DNA of 64,000 nucleotides from Limnohabitans sp. (GCA_009693505.1 SHXD01000004.1:1-64000), one strand, 5' to 3'. Shown: positions 18,381-27,887, numbered from the stretch's first letter. Notes: generated by a model not told the origin, from the letters alone. Numbers and translations: made by a program.

Positions 18381-20756
18381 TTAATGCTTGGCGGATTGAA
18401 TGGCTTCCCACACGCGGTGCGGTGTGGCAGGCATGTCAAAGTCTTTGACACCCAAGGGGGCCAAAGCGTCAAGTACGGCATTGATGACTGAAGGGGGAGA
18501 GCCGATGGCGCCCGCTTCGCCGCAACCCTTGGTACCCAATGGGTTGGTGGTGCAAGGTGTGCACTCGTGGCCAATGACAAAATCAGGGAAATCGTCTGCT
18601 CGTGGCATGCTGTAATCCATGAATGAGCCAGTCAAGAGTTGACCAGTTTCTTTGTCATAGACGCAATTTTCCATGAGCGCTTGACCGATGCCTTGCACCA
18701 AACCGCCATGCACTTGGCCTTCCACAATCATGGGATTGATGATGATGCCGAAGTCGTCGACTGCGGTGAACTTATCCACCTTGGTGACACCTGTTTCAGG
18801 GTCAATTTCTACTTCGCAAATGTACGTGCCCGAAGGGAACGTGAAATTGGTTGGGTCGTAGAAAGCCGTTTCGTTGAGGCCTGGCTCTAACTTGTCCAAG
18901 GGGTAGTTGTGCGGCACATAAGCTGTGAGCGCAACGCTGCCAAATGGAATTTTCTTGTCAGTGCCTTTGACGCTGAATTCACCGTTGGCAAAATCAATGT
19001 CGGCGTCACCTGCTTCCATGAGGTGAGCTGCAATTTTCTTGGCCTTGGCCTCAATTTTGTCGAGTGCGCGCATGAGGGCGGCGCCGCCAACAGAGATAGA
19101 GCGTGAGCCGTACGTGCCCATACCGAAAGGCACGCGGCCCGTGTCGCCGTGAACGATGTCGACGTTTTCAACAGGGATGCCCAAGCGCGCTGCCACCACC
19201 TGTGCAAAGGTGGTTTCGTGACCCTGGCCGTGGCTATGTGAACCAGTGAACACAGTGACGCTGCCTGTGGGGTGCACGCGAACTTCGCCGCACTCAAACA
19301 AACCAGCGCGAGCGCCCAATGCACCTGCCACGTTGCTGGGGGCCAAGCCGCAAGCTTCGATGTAGCTAGAGTAACCAATACCGCGCAGCATACCTTTGGC
19401 CGCACTGGCAGCTTTGCGGGCTGGGAAGCCCGCCACGTCGCCCAGTTTGTTGGCGTGGTTCATGAGGGCGTGGAAATCGCCGGTGTCGTATTGCAAAGCC
19501 ACAGGGGTTTGATACGGGAACTGCGTGATGAAGTTCTTGCTGCGAATGGCGTCTTGGGTCATGCCCAATTCCCATGCGGCACGAGACACAATGCGCTCGA
19601 GCAAGTAGGTGGCTTCTGGACGACCAGCACCGCGGTAGGCATCAACTGGCGCTGTGTTTGTGAACCATGCATCCACTTCCACGTAAACCTGAGGTGTGGC
19701 GTATTGGCCGGCCAACAAGGTGGCGTACAAAATGGTAGGAACCGCAGTTGAGAACGTGGACAGGTACGCGCCCAAGTTGGCGTCGGTGTTGACGCGCAAT
19801 GCCAAGAACTTGCCATCTTTGTCGAGGGCCAACTCAGCATGACTGGAATGGTCACGGCCGTGTGCATCGCATAAGAAAGCTTCTGAACGATCGCAATTCC
19901 ATTTGATGTTGCGATTGAGCTTTTTGGAAGCCCATGTGAGGCACACGTCTTCGGCATACAGATAAATTTTGGCGCCAAAACCACCACCCACATCGGGTGC
20001 AATGACGCGCACTTTGTGTTCGGGCAAGCCCAGCACAAAGGCAGTCATGAGCAAGCGCTCGACGTGCGGATTTTGGTTCGACACATAAAGTGTGTATTCG
20101 TCGTTGGCGCGGTTGTAGCTGCCAATGGCGGCGCGGGGCTCCATGGGGTTGGGCACCAAGCGGTTGTTAATGAGGTCTAGCTTGGTGACGTGAGCGGCAC
20201 CTGCAAACGCAGCATCGACGGCAGCCTTGTCACCAATGGCCCAGTTGTAGCAGTGGTTGTCAGGGGCTTCAGCATGCAGAGCCGTTGAAGTTTTAGCATG
20301 GCGCACATCTACCACAGCAGGCAGTACGTCGTATTCAACTTCTACCAACTCGGCCGCATTCTTGGCTTGTTCCAAAGTTTCAGCCACCACCATGGCCACG
20401 TGGTCGCCCACATAGCGGACCTTGCCATTGGCAAGAATGGGGTGGGGCGGCTCGTTCATGGGCTTGCCACTGGTGTCGGTGATAAGCCAGCCGCAAGGCA
20501 GGCCATTGATCTTGGCATCGACGACATCAGGGCCGTCTAGCACGGCCACAACACCAGGTGCTGCCAAGGCTTTGGCCTTGTTGACGCTTTTGATGTTGGC
20601 ATGTGCATGCGGCGAACGCACGAACGCAGCATGCGTCATGTTTTCGAGGCGGATGTCGTCTGTGTAGTTGCCAGCGCCTGTGAGGAAGCGGTAGTCTTCC
20701 TTGCGACGTAGGGACTCACCGATGTGAGGAAGTTTGGAGAAATCTGATGCACCCAT
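18381..20756 (-). CDS. coxL: Molybdopterin catalytic subunit, form II CO dehydrogenase-like
   Basis: 791 residues, the usual size. Molybdopterin-binding segments include GGGFGAK (257-263), [10 protein letters not shown] and [12 protein letters not shown], and the catalytic glutamate lies in GCGEAG (E747). The loop at 373-379 reads AYRGAGR. Proven high-affinity CO oxidisers of form I have AYxCSFR with a copper-binding cysteine; AYRGAGR marks form II, whose real substrate is often unknown. It may therefore be a CO dehydrogenase or another aldehyde- or purine-type hydroxylase. It is encoded between coxS and coxM and presumably forms the (LMS)2 complex. Confidence 0.88.
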   Translation of the reverse strand: MGASDFSKLPHIGESLRRKEDYRFLTGAGNYTDDIRLENMTHAAFVRSPHAHANIKSVNKAKALAAPGVVAVLDGPDVVDAKINGLPCGWLITDTSGKPMNEPPHPILANGKVRYVGDHVAMVVAETLEQAKNAAELVEVEYDVLPAVVDVRHAKTSTALHAEAPDNHCYNWAIGDKAAVDAAFAGAAHVTKLDLINNRLVPNPMEPRAAIGSYNRANDEYTLYVSNQNPHVERLLMTAFVLGLPEHKVRVIAPDVGGGFGAKIYLYAEDVCLTWASKKLNRNIKWNCDRSEAFLCDAHGRDHSSHAELALDKDGKFLALRVNTDANLGAYLSTFSTAVPTILYATLLAGQYATPQVYVEVDAWFTNTAPVDAYRGAGRPEATYLLERIVSRAAWELGMTQDAIRSKNFITQFPYQTPVALQYDTGDFHALMNHANKLGDVAGFPARKAASAAKGMLRGIGYSSYIEACGLAPSNVAGALGARAGLFECGEVRVHPTGSVTVFTGSHSHGQGHETTFAQVVAARLGIPVENVDIVHGDTGRVPFGMGTYGSRSISVGGAALMRALDKIEAKAKKIAAHLMEAGDADIDFANGEFSVKGTDKKIPFGSVALTAYVPHNYPLDKLEPGLNETAFYDPTNFTFPSGTYICEVEIDPETGVTKVDKFTAVDDFGIIINPMIVEGQVHGGLVQGIGQALMENCVYDKETGQLLTGSFMDYSMPRADDFPDFVIGHECTPCTTNPLGTKGCGEAGAIGSPPSVINAVLDALAPLGVKDFDMPATPHRVWEAIQSAKH

Positions 20757-20766
20757 GGTGAGCTCC

Positions 20767-21234
20767 TTAAGCGTTCATGGCAGCAGAACCCTGCTGCACG
20801 GCTTTGACAATGTTTTGGTAACCGGTGCAACGGCACAGATTGCCTTCGAGCAATTCGCGAATTTCTAATTCGCTGGCCTTGGGGTGGCGGTTGGCAATGT
20901 CAACCGCGCTCATGACCATGCCGGTGGTGCAAAAACCGCATTGCAAACCGTGGCACTCTTTGAAGGCGGCTTGCATGGGGTGCATGGTGCCATCGGCATG
21001 AGCCAAGCCTTCAATGGTGGTAATTTCAGCGCCTTGGGCTTGGGCTGTCAGCATGTTGCATGACTTGACTGCACGGCCGTTGACATGAACAGTACAAGCA
21101 CCGCATTGGGCTGTGTCGCAGCCAACGTGAGTGCCGGTGAGTTTGAGGTGCTCGCGCAAGGCGTTGACGAGCAATGTATTGGGGGCTGCGTCAACGGACA
21201 CCGATTTGCCGTTGACCTTCATTTGAACCTGCAT
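20767..21234 (-). CDS. coxS: CoxS-type [2Fe-2S] subunit of a molybdenum hydroxylase
   Basis: 155 residues. The plant-type [2Fe-2S] cluster is bound by C39, C44, C47 and C59, and the second, helical cluster domain by C99, C102, C134 and C136. It relays electrons from the molybdenum site to FAD. It is the first gene of the operon; a GAGTCACGC sequence with CAGGAG just upstream serves as ribosome site, and a promoter candidate lies at 21310-21337. Confidence 0.92.
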   Translation of the reverse strand: MQVQMKVNGKSVSVDAAPNTLLVNALREHLKLTGTHVGCDTAQCGACTVHVNGRAVKSCNMLTAQAQGAEITTIEGLAHADGTMHPMQAAFKECHGLQCGFCTTGMVMSAVDIANRHPKASELEIRELLEGNLCRCTGYQNIVKAVQQGSAAMNA

Positions 21235-21309
21235 GCGTGACTCCTGAGGGTGAATTCGTCCTCCAGTAGATCACGCCCTTGCACCCTTGTTTTTAAGGAC
21301 TTTCCCTTA

Positions 21310-21337
21310 TAAATAGACCAAGTATGACTAGGGTCAA
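21310..21337 (-). promoter_or_regulatory. Candidate sigma-70 promoter of the cox-like operon
   Basis: On the minus strand TTGACC (21337-21332) and TATTTA (21315-21310) are separated by 16 bases, in the 104-bp gap between the TRAP permease stop and the coxS start. A GACC-N12-GGTC inverted repeat overlaps it and might be an operator. The presence of this element suggests the cox-like genes can be expressed separately from the TRAP genes upstream. Confidence 0.4.
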
Positions 21338-21338
21338 T

Positions 21339-23525
21339 TTAACTGACTTTGGCTCTGCGCCACTGATTCACCGCCATGGGAATGACCAATGCAACACCCA
21401 CAAGCGTGGCCGTCAGACTGGGTGCAATCATGAGCAAAGCAGCAAACAGGCAGGACAGTTGCTCCCAACGTTTCATTTCGACCAGCATGAATTTACTCAA
21501 GGCCGCCGCCATGAGGGTAATGCCCATGATGCAACCGGTAAAAGTGATGATGAAACTTTCCCAAGTAAAGCCTTTGGCAACCAAAAGCAAAGAGGGAGAA
21601 AACACAAAGACAAATGGCACCAAAGCTTTGGCCAGCCCCAAGCGGAAGGCCGTGTTGCCGGTTTTAAAGGGGTCACTGCCTGCCATACCAGCCGCCGCAT
21701 AAGCTGCCAGCGCCACAGGTGGTGTGATATCGGCCAATACGCCGTAATAAAACACAAAGAAGTGGGCCACCAAAGGTTCAACGCCAAGGCCAACCAAGGT
21801 TGGTGCTGCAACCGTGACCATGATGATGTAGGTGGCCGTAGTGGGTACACCGCAGCCCATCAAGATGCATACCAAGCCCGTCATGATGAGCGCAGCCAGC
21901 AAGGTGAGGGTGTTCAAGGACACCCAGTCAGAGGGAATCACGCCGCCCATGACCGCTGAAATACTTTGCGCAGCTTGCGTGATGATGTAGCTGATTTTGA
22001 AACCCACTCCCGTGAGTGTCACCACACCAATCACGATGCCCACAGTGGCGGCGGCGGCACCCACTGCCAACGCATATTTGGCGCCAGTTTCGAGAGCTTC
22101 AACCAAGACGTGGGGTTCTATCCGACCACGCACGCCGCCCCAAATGTAGGCGGCGGCACCCGTTACGACAGCCACCACGAAAAGAACCATCTTGATGGTG
22201 CTGTTCTCGTTGCCAAAGTCAGAAAAAGCGATGGTCATCAAGAGGATGTGCATGACAAGCAACAAGCCCCAGTTTTTCAACTGATTGCCACTCACACGGG
22301 TGGTCATGCCCACAATGGCGCAGGAGCTGATGCCTACAAAGGCCGCCAAGTAAGGCGTGCGCCCCGACACTAAGATGCTGATGAGCAAGACCAGTGGAAT
22401 AAGGGTGGGCCAACGCATTTGCATGGATTCACGCAGACGTGGCATTTCTTCTTCGGTGAGTCCTCTAAGTCCATAACGCTTGGCTTCAAAGTGAACCTGC
22501 ATGAAGACGCCAAAGAAGTGCATGAACGCAGGTACGACCGAAGCGGCAACGATGGTTTGATAAGGGACGTTCAAGAATTCAATCATCAAGAACGCTGCAG
22601 CTCCTAAAACGGGTGGTGTGATTTGACCGCCAGTTGAAGAAGCCGCTTCAACTGCAGCAGCAAAATGTTTTTTGTAACCCACCCGAATCATGGCAGGAAT
22701 GGTGAGTGAACCCACAGTGACGGCATTGGCCACCGAAGAGCCACTGAGCATGCCAAATAAAGCAGAGCCAAACACGCTGACCTTTGCAGGGCCACCTGCG
22801 TAGCGACCGGCAATGCTGGAGGCAACGTCTAAGAACAACTGGCCTAGACCAATGCGTGTAGCCATCACGCCAAACAACACAAAGTGAAATACGTAGGTGG
22901 CCACCACGCCGACCGCCACACCATAAATACCTTGGCTGGTGAGGTATTGGTGGTTGATCATCATGGACCAGTTGGCACCTGCATGCTTCAGCAAGCCCGG
23001 AAAATAGGGCCCAAGCAATGCATAGATGGTGAAGCCTATGGCAATGATCGGCAAAGGCCAGCCCATGGAGCGCCTTGTGGCCTCCAGCAAGGAAATGAAC
23101 AAGATGCTGCCCATGATGACGTCCATGTTGCTGGGGTTGCCCACGCGGAACATCAGGTCATCAAAGACATAAGGAATGTACAGAACACTCAAAGCACATG
23201 CGCCTGCTAAGAGCCAATCTACAAGCGGAACACCGCCAGGGTTTAACAGAGAACTTTTGATGCTTCTTTCGGCCGAAGATACGCTGAATGCAAAGACCAA
23301 AAAAATCATGCCCAGCACAAAAGCCAGGTGCACACCACGGTGTGTGATTTCTTGCAACAAACCAAACCCTGCCGTGTAGTAATGGAAGGCAGAAAGGGCA
23401 ATTAAAAGCCATTTGACGATTTGCGTTGCCGGTGGCATGGTGGGCCGAAAGCGCATCTCAGGATCAAATTTTTCTTCGAGTTCTTGTAACTTTTGATCGT
23501 CAGGGAGCAGGGTGGCAGCGGTCAT
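21339..23525 (-). CDS. TRAP transporter fused permease (4TM/12TM)
   Basis: 728 residues. It joins a DctQ-like N-terminal part (about four helices, residues 30-190) to a DctM-like domain (residues 200-620) and adds further helices at the C-terminus. Conserved pieces include SGSSVANAVTVGSLTIPAM, STGGQITPPVLGAAAFLM and CGVPTTATYI. Fused permeases of this type work with TAXI binding proteins, whose gene is directly upstream. Known TAXI ligands include glutamate and 2-oxoglutarate; this one is unknown. Confidence 0.9.
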   Translation of the reverse strand: MTAATLLPDDQKLQELEEKFDPEMRFRPTMPPATQIVKWLLIALSAFHYYTAGFGLLQEITHRGVHLAFVLGMIFLVFAFSVSSAERSIKSSLLNPGGVPLVDWLLAGACALSVLYIPYVFDDLMFRVGNPSNMDVIMGSILFISLLEATRRSMGWPLPIIAIGFTIYALLGPYFPGLLKHAGANWSMMINHQYLTSQGIYGVAVGVVATYVFHFVLFGVMATRIGLGQLFLDVASSIAGRYAGGPAKVSVFGSALFGMLSGSSVANAVTVGSLTIPAMIRVGYKKHFAAAVEAASSTGGQITPPVLGAAAFLMIEFLNVPYQTIVAASVVPAFMHFFGVFMQVHFEAKRYGLRGLTEEEMPRLRESMQMRWPTLIPLVLLISILVSGRTPYLAAFVGISSCAIVGMTTRVSGNQLKNWGLLLVMHILLMTIAFSDFGNENSTIKMVLFVVAVVTGAAAYIWGGVRGRIEPHVLVEALETGAKYALAVGAAAATVGIVIGVVTLTGVGFKISYIITQAAQSISAVMGGVIPSDWVSLNTLTLLAALIMTGLVCILMGCGVPTTATYIIMVTVAAPTLVGLGVEPLVAHFFVFYYGVLADITPPVALAAYAAAGMAGSDPFKTGNTAFRLGLAKALVPFVFVFSPSLLLVAKGFTWESFIITFTGCIMGITLMAAALSKFMLVEMKRWEQLSCLFAALLMIAPSLTATLVGVALVIPMAVNQWRRAKVS

Positions 23526-23552
23526 GTGAATACTCTGAAAACTTCAAGTAAT

Positions 23553-23587
23553 AACGGGCGAGTTAACCTTGAGTTAACTCGCCCGTT
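23553..23587 (-). repeat. Perfect 15-bp stem-loop between TAXI binding protein and permease
   Basis: AACGGGCGAGTTAAC and GTTAACTCGCCCGTT flank a 5-base loop, with no mismatch. It lies in the 82-bp gap after the binding-protein stop and is transcribed with both genes on the minus strand. A TTATT follows but no long T-run. It could stabilise the 3' end of the upstream cistron and partly terminate, giving more binding protein than permease. Confidence 0.75.
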
Positions 23588-23607
23588 GGCATTGAACGAA
23601 AGTTAAA

Positions 23608-24585
23608 TTATTTCAACACACCGGCTTCGCGGTAGTATTTTTCAGCCCCTGGGTGAAAAGGAATGCCAGCGCCTTGCACAGCATTTTTCAAAGTAATCAG
23701 CTTGCCTTTGGCATGGCCAGCAGCCAATGCTTTTTGGGTGGACTCGCTGTACAAAGCTTTGGTAATTTGGTAGATGGTTTCAGTGTCTGCTTTGGCGCTG
23801 GTGACCCACTGGGCACCTACAGACAAAGTGTTCACCGAATCAACGTCTTTGTAGGTGGCAGCTGGCACACTGTCGATAGCAAAGAACGAGCTTGTGTTGC
23901 GAAGTGCTTGTGCTTGTGCACCCTCAATGGGCAACAAAGCAATGCCTCCGCCACTTGAAGCCAATTCAGCAATGGCGCCTGCAGGTGCGCCGCCCACAAA
24001 GAAGAAGGCATCCAATGCGCCGTCTTTCATTTTGTCGGCAGCTTGGTTGGGCTTGATGTATTCAGGCTTGATTTCAGATTCTTTGATGTTGTAGGCAGCC
24101 AAGATGATGCGTGCGTTGACCAAGGTGCCTGAGCCAGGCTCGTCTAAAGCGACACGCTTGCCTTTGAGCTCGGAAATGCTCTTGATGCCAGAAGATTTTT
24201 TAACCACCACGTGAATGGTTTCAGGGTAGAGGTTGGCAATCAGACGCAAATCTGGAATATTGGGCTTGCCTTCGTAGATGCCGGTGCCTTTTTGGGCCCA
24301 TGTGGCAACGTCAGACTGGGAGAAACCTGATTCCATGGCACCGCTTGCCACGCCATTGACGTTGGCTACGGAGCCATTGGTAGCTTGTGCTGTGGCAATC
24401 AATTTACCAGGAATAGATACGGCGTTGGCAATCATGCCGCCCACTGGATAATAGGTGCCTGCTGTACCGCCAGTGCCAATGCGAAAGAATGCTTGCGCTT
24501 GTGCGCTGGTGCTGACCGTGAGGGCCATAGGCAGAGCAACGGCTATGCCCATGGCCAAACGACGTGCAACTTGATTCAGGTTCAT
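23608..24585 (-). CDS. TAXI-family TRAP solute-binding protein
   Basis: 325 residues with a signal peptide ending near SAQAQA (about residue 31). The mature start FRIGTGGTAGTYYPVGG is the hallmark of TAXI (TRAP-associated extracytoplasmic immunogenic) proteins. The middle carries KSISELKGKRVALDEPGSG, a conserved structural turn of the family. It binds ligand in the periplasm and delivers it to the fused permease. It is the first gene of the pair, and the next gene downstream after the permease is coxS. Confidence 0.92.
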   Translation of the reverse strand: MNLNQVARRLAMGIAVALPMALTVSTSAQAQAFFRIGTGGTAGTYYPVGGMIANAVSIPGKLIATAQATNGSVANVNGVASGAMESGFSQSDVATWAQKGTGIYEGKPNIPDLRLIANLYPETIHVVVKKSSGIKSISELKGKRVALDEPGSGTLVNARIILAAYNIKESEIKPEYIKPNQAADKMKDGALDAFFFVGGAPAGAIAELASSGGGIALLPIEGAQAQALRNTSSFFAIDSVPAATYKDVDSVNTLSVGAQWVTSAKADTETIYQITKALYSESTQKALAAGHAKGKLITLKNAVQGAGIPFHPGAEKYYREAGVLK

Positions 24586-24641
24586 AAATACTCCAGTTAG
24601 ATCTGATTGAAAGAGTTTGCAGTAGACCCCAGTCCCATGAT

Positions 24642-25040
24642 TTAGGGAATAGGACTAACACTGATCAATTTGACAGTGTAAAGCCCAAAATAGGTCAAAA
24701 CAAGCGATCCGATTAAATGCACGCTGGCTGTGCTTAAAGCAAGCAGCAAGCGACCCTGTTGAAGCATGCCAACCACTTCAGCAGAAAAGGTGGAAAAGGT
24801 GGTGAGTGCGCCTAAAAAGCCCGTGATGCACAAAAGGCGCCATTCAGGATCGAGTTGGGGCATGTTTTGAAAAATGCCCATGCACAGGCCGATCAAATAG
24901 CCACCTATGAGGTTGGCTGCCAAAGTTCCCCAAGGAAAAATACCCGCTTCCGATGTTGGGGGGTTGAGCCATAAACCCAGTTGCCAGCGCGCCAGAGCAC
25001 CTAGACATGCACCGATACAAATGGCAATGATTGATAGCAT
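24642..25040 (-). CDS. crcB: Fluoride ion channel CrcB (Fluc)
   Basis: 132 residues with four transmembrane helices. The family signatures are ACLGALARWQLG near the start, WGTLAANLIGGYLIG in helix two, and FLGALTTFSTFS, which holds the phenylalanine and Thr/Ser residues of the fluoride pathway. It is a dual-topology dimer exporting fluoride. The gene is preceded by CCTAGGATG; no fluoride riboswitch consensus could be recognised in the upstream 300 bases. Confidence 0.93.
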   Translation of the reverse strand: MLSIIAICIGACLGALARWQLGLWLNPPTSEAGIFPWGTLAANLIGGYLIGLCMGIFQNMPQLDPEWRLLCITGFLGALTTFSTFSAEVVGMLQQGRLLLALSTASVHLIGSLVLTYFGLYTVKLISVSPIP

Positions 25041-25055
25041 GTTGGCATCCTAGGT

Positions 25056-25319
25056 TTAAAAGTGCGGGCCTTGCGCATTGCTTGCAGTTTCTGCAAACAC
25101 ATTTTCTCCGCCCAGTGCATCGGTCACATCCTTGAGCATGGGCCCAGCACGCCTGTGCTCCCAGCGTCGATGGCCAGCAATCGGTCTTTGGGGTTAATCC
25201 ACAACATGACTGCGACCCGTTTGCACTTCAATTTCTGGTACGGTGTCGTTCCAGTTGGGCCCAATTCGGGAGGCCATGACATTTTTAAACACGAAAGTCC
25301 TTTGGATATCCTTTGACAT
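25056..25319 (-). pseudogene. Possible decayed small gene upstream of crcB
   Basis: The 348-bp gap between crcB and the racemase holds no intact recognised gene. On the minus strand one frame reads from ATG 25319 for 41 residues (including MASRIGPNWNDTVPEIEVQT), meets TAA at 25196-25194, and continues in the same frame for 45 more protein-like residues (ending SNAQGPHF) to a stop at 25056, only 15 bp before crcB. This may be a gene broken by one nonsense change. Overlapping frames on both strands are also open, so the reading is uncertain and no family is recognised. Confidence 0.3.
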
Positions 25320-25388
25320 TGCGTCAAATCATTCGACATCATAGAGGATGCATTTGGTTCAAAACTGCAGGCGCGAACGGATCTTCAC

Positions 25389-26105
25389 ATGAACTTGGCA
25401 ATGAATACTCAATCTGGTCAAAGTTGTTGGGGGGTGCTGATGTTGGACACACAGTTCCCGCGTTGGCCGGGTGATATTGGTTGCCGTGATGGATGGCCGT
25501 TTGAATTGATTTATCAAAAAGTTAACGGCATGTTTCCAAATGAAATTGTCAGGAGTGCAGAAGCATTGCAGCAGCACGATGTACTGCCTTTGTTTTTGCA
25601 GGCCGCGCAAGACTTAATTTCACAAGGCGCAGGTGGTATCACGACCAGTTGTGGCTTTTTGGTTTTGCTTCAAAACGAATTGCAATCTCGCTTGTCAGTC
25701 CCCGTCAGAACATCAAGCTTGTTGCTACTGCCACATTTGTTGGCAGAAAATGCAACAGTAGGTGTGCTCACAATGGATGAGTTGGCACTGGATGAAGTGC
25801 ATTTTCTTGCTGCGGGCGTATTGCCTAGAGATTTGTCAAGGCTCAGGGTACAAGGTGTGTCGCGCGCAGAAGAATTTGCAAGTGCCATCATGGAAAATCG
25901 TTTGCACATGAATTTCGAAGCGGCGCAGCAAAGTGTCATTTCTGCAGCAGTATTGCTTCAGCAAAAATCACCTGAATTGCGGCATGTGGTTCTGGAATGC
26001 ACCAACATGCCGCCCTATGCCAAGGCCATTGAGGCTACTACAGGCTGGCAGCTGCACAGCCTGCATCAGCTCCTCAAAGCTTCATCTGTTGAGGCATCCA
26101 AGTGA
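25389..26105 (+). CDS. Aspartate/glutamate/hydantoin racemase-family protein
   Basis: 238 residues from ATG 25389; a second ATG at 25401 is possible and neither has a strong ribosome site. The two catalytic cysteines expected in this superfamily are visible: C88 in TTSCGF and C204 in LECTNMPP. Such proteins invert the alpha carbon of aspartate, glutamate or hydantoins without a cofactor. Neighbours are a DctPQM importer and a HyuAB/5-oxoprolinase-like enzyme, which points to a hydantoin or cyclic-amide racemase role; this is inference. The end overlaps the convergent dctM gene by 32 bp. Confidence 0.8.
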   Translation: MNLAMNTQSGQSCWGVLMLDTQFPRWPGDIGCRDGWPFELIYQKVNGMFPNEIVRSAEALQQHDVLPLFLQAAQDLISQGAGGITTSCGFLVLLQNELQSRLSVPVRTSSLLLLPHLLAENATVGVLTMDELALDEVHFLAAGVLPRDLSRLRVQGVSRAEEFASAIMENRLHMNFEAAQQSVISAAVLLQQKSPELRHVVLECTNMPPYAKAIEATTGWQLHSLHQLLKASSVEASK

Positions 26106-27375
26106 CGATGGCTGGGAAGAAGTAAATCAATAGGACGGCCACCACCATTAAGAAAAACATGGGCAGTGTGGCTTTGGAAATCCAAAGCAAATCTTTGCCA
26201 GTCATGCCTTGCAGTACGAACAAATTAAATCCCACGGGGGGAGTAATTTGGGCCATTTCAACCACCAGCACAATGAAGATGCCAAACCACAGGGGGTCAA
26301 TGCCAGCTTTTTGCACCGTTGGCATGATGACACCCATGGTGAGAACCACCATGGAGATACCGTCTAAGAAACAGCCTAAGATCACATAAAAGACAGTCAG
26401 CGCCAAGATGAGTTCAAACTGGCTAAGCCCCAAGCTGGCAATCCATTCAGCCAAGTGGCGGGGTAAGCCGATGTAGCCCATGGACAGCGTCAAAAAAGAT
26501 GCGCCGGCCAAAATCAGGGCAATCATGCAATACAGTCTTGTCGCACCCATCAGGGCTTCCTTGAAGCTTGACCAATTCAAGGAGCCTTGAACCCCTGATA
26601 AAACCATCGCGCCGACGACGCCAACAGCCGCCGCCTCCGTTGCTGTTGCAATGCCAGCGTAGATGGAGCCAAGCACTGAGGCAATCAATAAAACGACAGG
26701 AATCAAACTGCCCGATTCACGGATTTTTTCCATGAAGGTGTAATGGCGATCATTGGCGGGTACTTGATCTGGATGACGCAATGCCCAATAAATGATGTAA
26801 CCCGAGAACAAGCCAGCCAGCATGAGTCCGGGCAAGATGCCGGCAATGAACAACTTGGCAATGGACACGTCGGCTGTCACACCGTAGACGATCATGATGA
26901 TGGACGGCGGAATGAGCAAACCCAAAGTGCCTGCGCCTGCCAAGGTGCCAATGACCATGTTGTCTGGGTAGCCGCGTTTGGAGAGTTCGGGCAAGGTCAT
27001 TTTGCCAATGGTGGCGCAGGTGGCTGCAGAGGAGCCAGAAACAGCCGCAAAAATGGTGCAACCCGCCACATTGGTATGCAGAAGGCGACCTGGCAAGGAT
27101 TGAATCCAAGGTGCCAAGCCTTTGAACATGTCTTGACTGAGGCGCGTTCTAAACAGAATTTCGCCCATCCAAATGAACAGCGGCAAAGCGGTCAAGGTCC
27201 AACTGGAAGAGGACCCCCAAATGGTCACCGCCATGGCGTCGCCAGCTGGACGGCTGCTGAACAATTGCATGCCCACCCAAGCGACGCCAGACAAAGACAG
27301 GCCAATCCACACGCCACTGCCCAAAATGAGGAACAACGTTGCAACCAGCAGCGCTGTGATCAGTAAATCATTCAT
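26074..27375 (-). CDS. TRAP transporter large permease, DctM family
   Basis: 433 residues, the standard DctM length, with about 12 helices. Recognisable segments are GSSAATCATIGKMTLPEL, GAGTLGLLIPPSIIMIVYG and ATATEAAAVGVVGA. It forms the sodium-coupled transport subunit with the DctQ protein encoded 2 bp upstream. The 3' end overlaps the convergent racemase gene by 32 bp. Confidence 0.92.
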   Translation of the reverse strand: MNDLLITALLVATLFLILGSGVWIGLSLSGVAWVGMQLFSSRPAGDAMAVTIWGSSSSWTLTALPLFIWMGEILFRTRLSQDMFKGLAPWIQSLPGRLLHTNVAGCTIFAAVSGSSAATCATIGKMTLPELSKRGYPDNMVIGTLAGAGTLGLLIPPSIIMIVYGVTADVSIAKLFIAGILPGLMLAGLFSGYIIYWALRHPDQVPANDRHYTFMEKIRESGSLIPVVLLIASVLGSIYAGIATATEAAAVGVVGAMVLSGVQGSLNWSSFKEALMGATRLYCMIALILAGASFLTLSMGYIGLPRHLAEWIASLGLSQFELILALTVFYVILGCFLDGISMVVLTMGVIMPTVQKAGIDPLWFGIFIVLVVEMAQITPPVGFNLFVLQGMTGKDLLWISKATLPMFFLMVVAVLLIYFFPAIVTWMPQQMKL

Positions 27376-27377
27376 AG

Positions 27378-27887
27378 TTATTCGTTGTGTAACGCTTCAT
27401 CTGAATTAAAGGCCACTCTTCTGCCAAGAATTTCTAAAATCAATTCGTCGATGAAAGCGATCGCCAAAACCACGGTGCCGACAGCCATGGCGATTTGAGG
27501 AATCCACAAGGGCGTTGCATCGTTGCTGGTCGAGATGTCATGAAAGGTGTAAGACTGCCAAGACAAACGAATGCTGTAGTAAGCCATAAGGCATGCTAGA
27601 AAAGCGGCCATGCCCAGGGCCCACAATTCAATGCCTTTGAGCCATCCGCCATTGAAACGGCTGATGAGGACCGTGACACGAATGTGTTCACCTTTTTTAA
27701 GGGTGTGAGCCAAAGCCAAGAACCCACTGGCAGCCATGCAGTAACCTGCATAGGCATCGGTGCCTCTCAGATAAAAGTTAAATTCACGCCCAAAGATAGA
27801 CAGCAAAACCATTACCAGCATGGCGCACATGAAAAGCGCCGCCAAAGCGGCGGCGCTGTCATAAATGCGATTTAAAAGAACACGCAT
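27378..27887 (-). CDS. TRAP transporter small permease, DctQ family
   Basis: 169 residues with four hydrophobic helices and the DctQ-type segment LALAHTLKKGEHIRVTVLIS between helices two and three. It belongs to the dctP-dctQ-dctM operon, 5 bp after the binding-protein stop and 2 bp before dctM. It acts in the inner membrane. Confidence 0.9.
   Translation of the reverse strand: MRVLLNRIYDSAAALAALFMCAMLVMVLLSIFGREFNFYLRGTDAYAGYCMAASGFLALAHTLKKGEHIRVTVLISRFNGGWLKGIELWALGMAAFLACLMAYYSIRLSWQSYTFHDISTSNDATPLWIPQIAMAVGTVVLAIAFIDELILEILGRRVAFNSDEALHNE

Noticed and set aside
21324-21959. Plus-strand frame of 211 codons opposite the TRAP fused permease
   Set aside because: Composition (His, Gln, Gly, Arg) is typical of an antisense shadow of membrane-protein codons; the sense frame is a recognised permease.
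25041-25388. Fluoride riboswitch ahead of crcB
   Set aside because: The conserved fluoride aptamer pattern could not be found in the upstream region on the coding strand.
26743-27366. Plus-strand frame of 207 codons opposite dctM
   Set aside because: Shadow frame of similar composition; no start signal and no protein family features.
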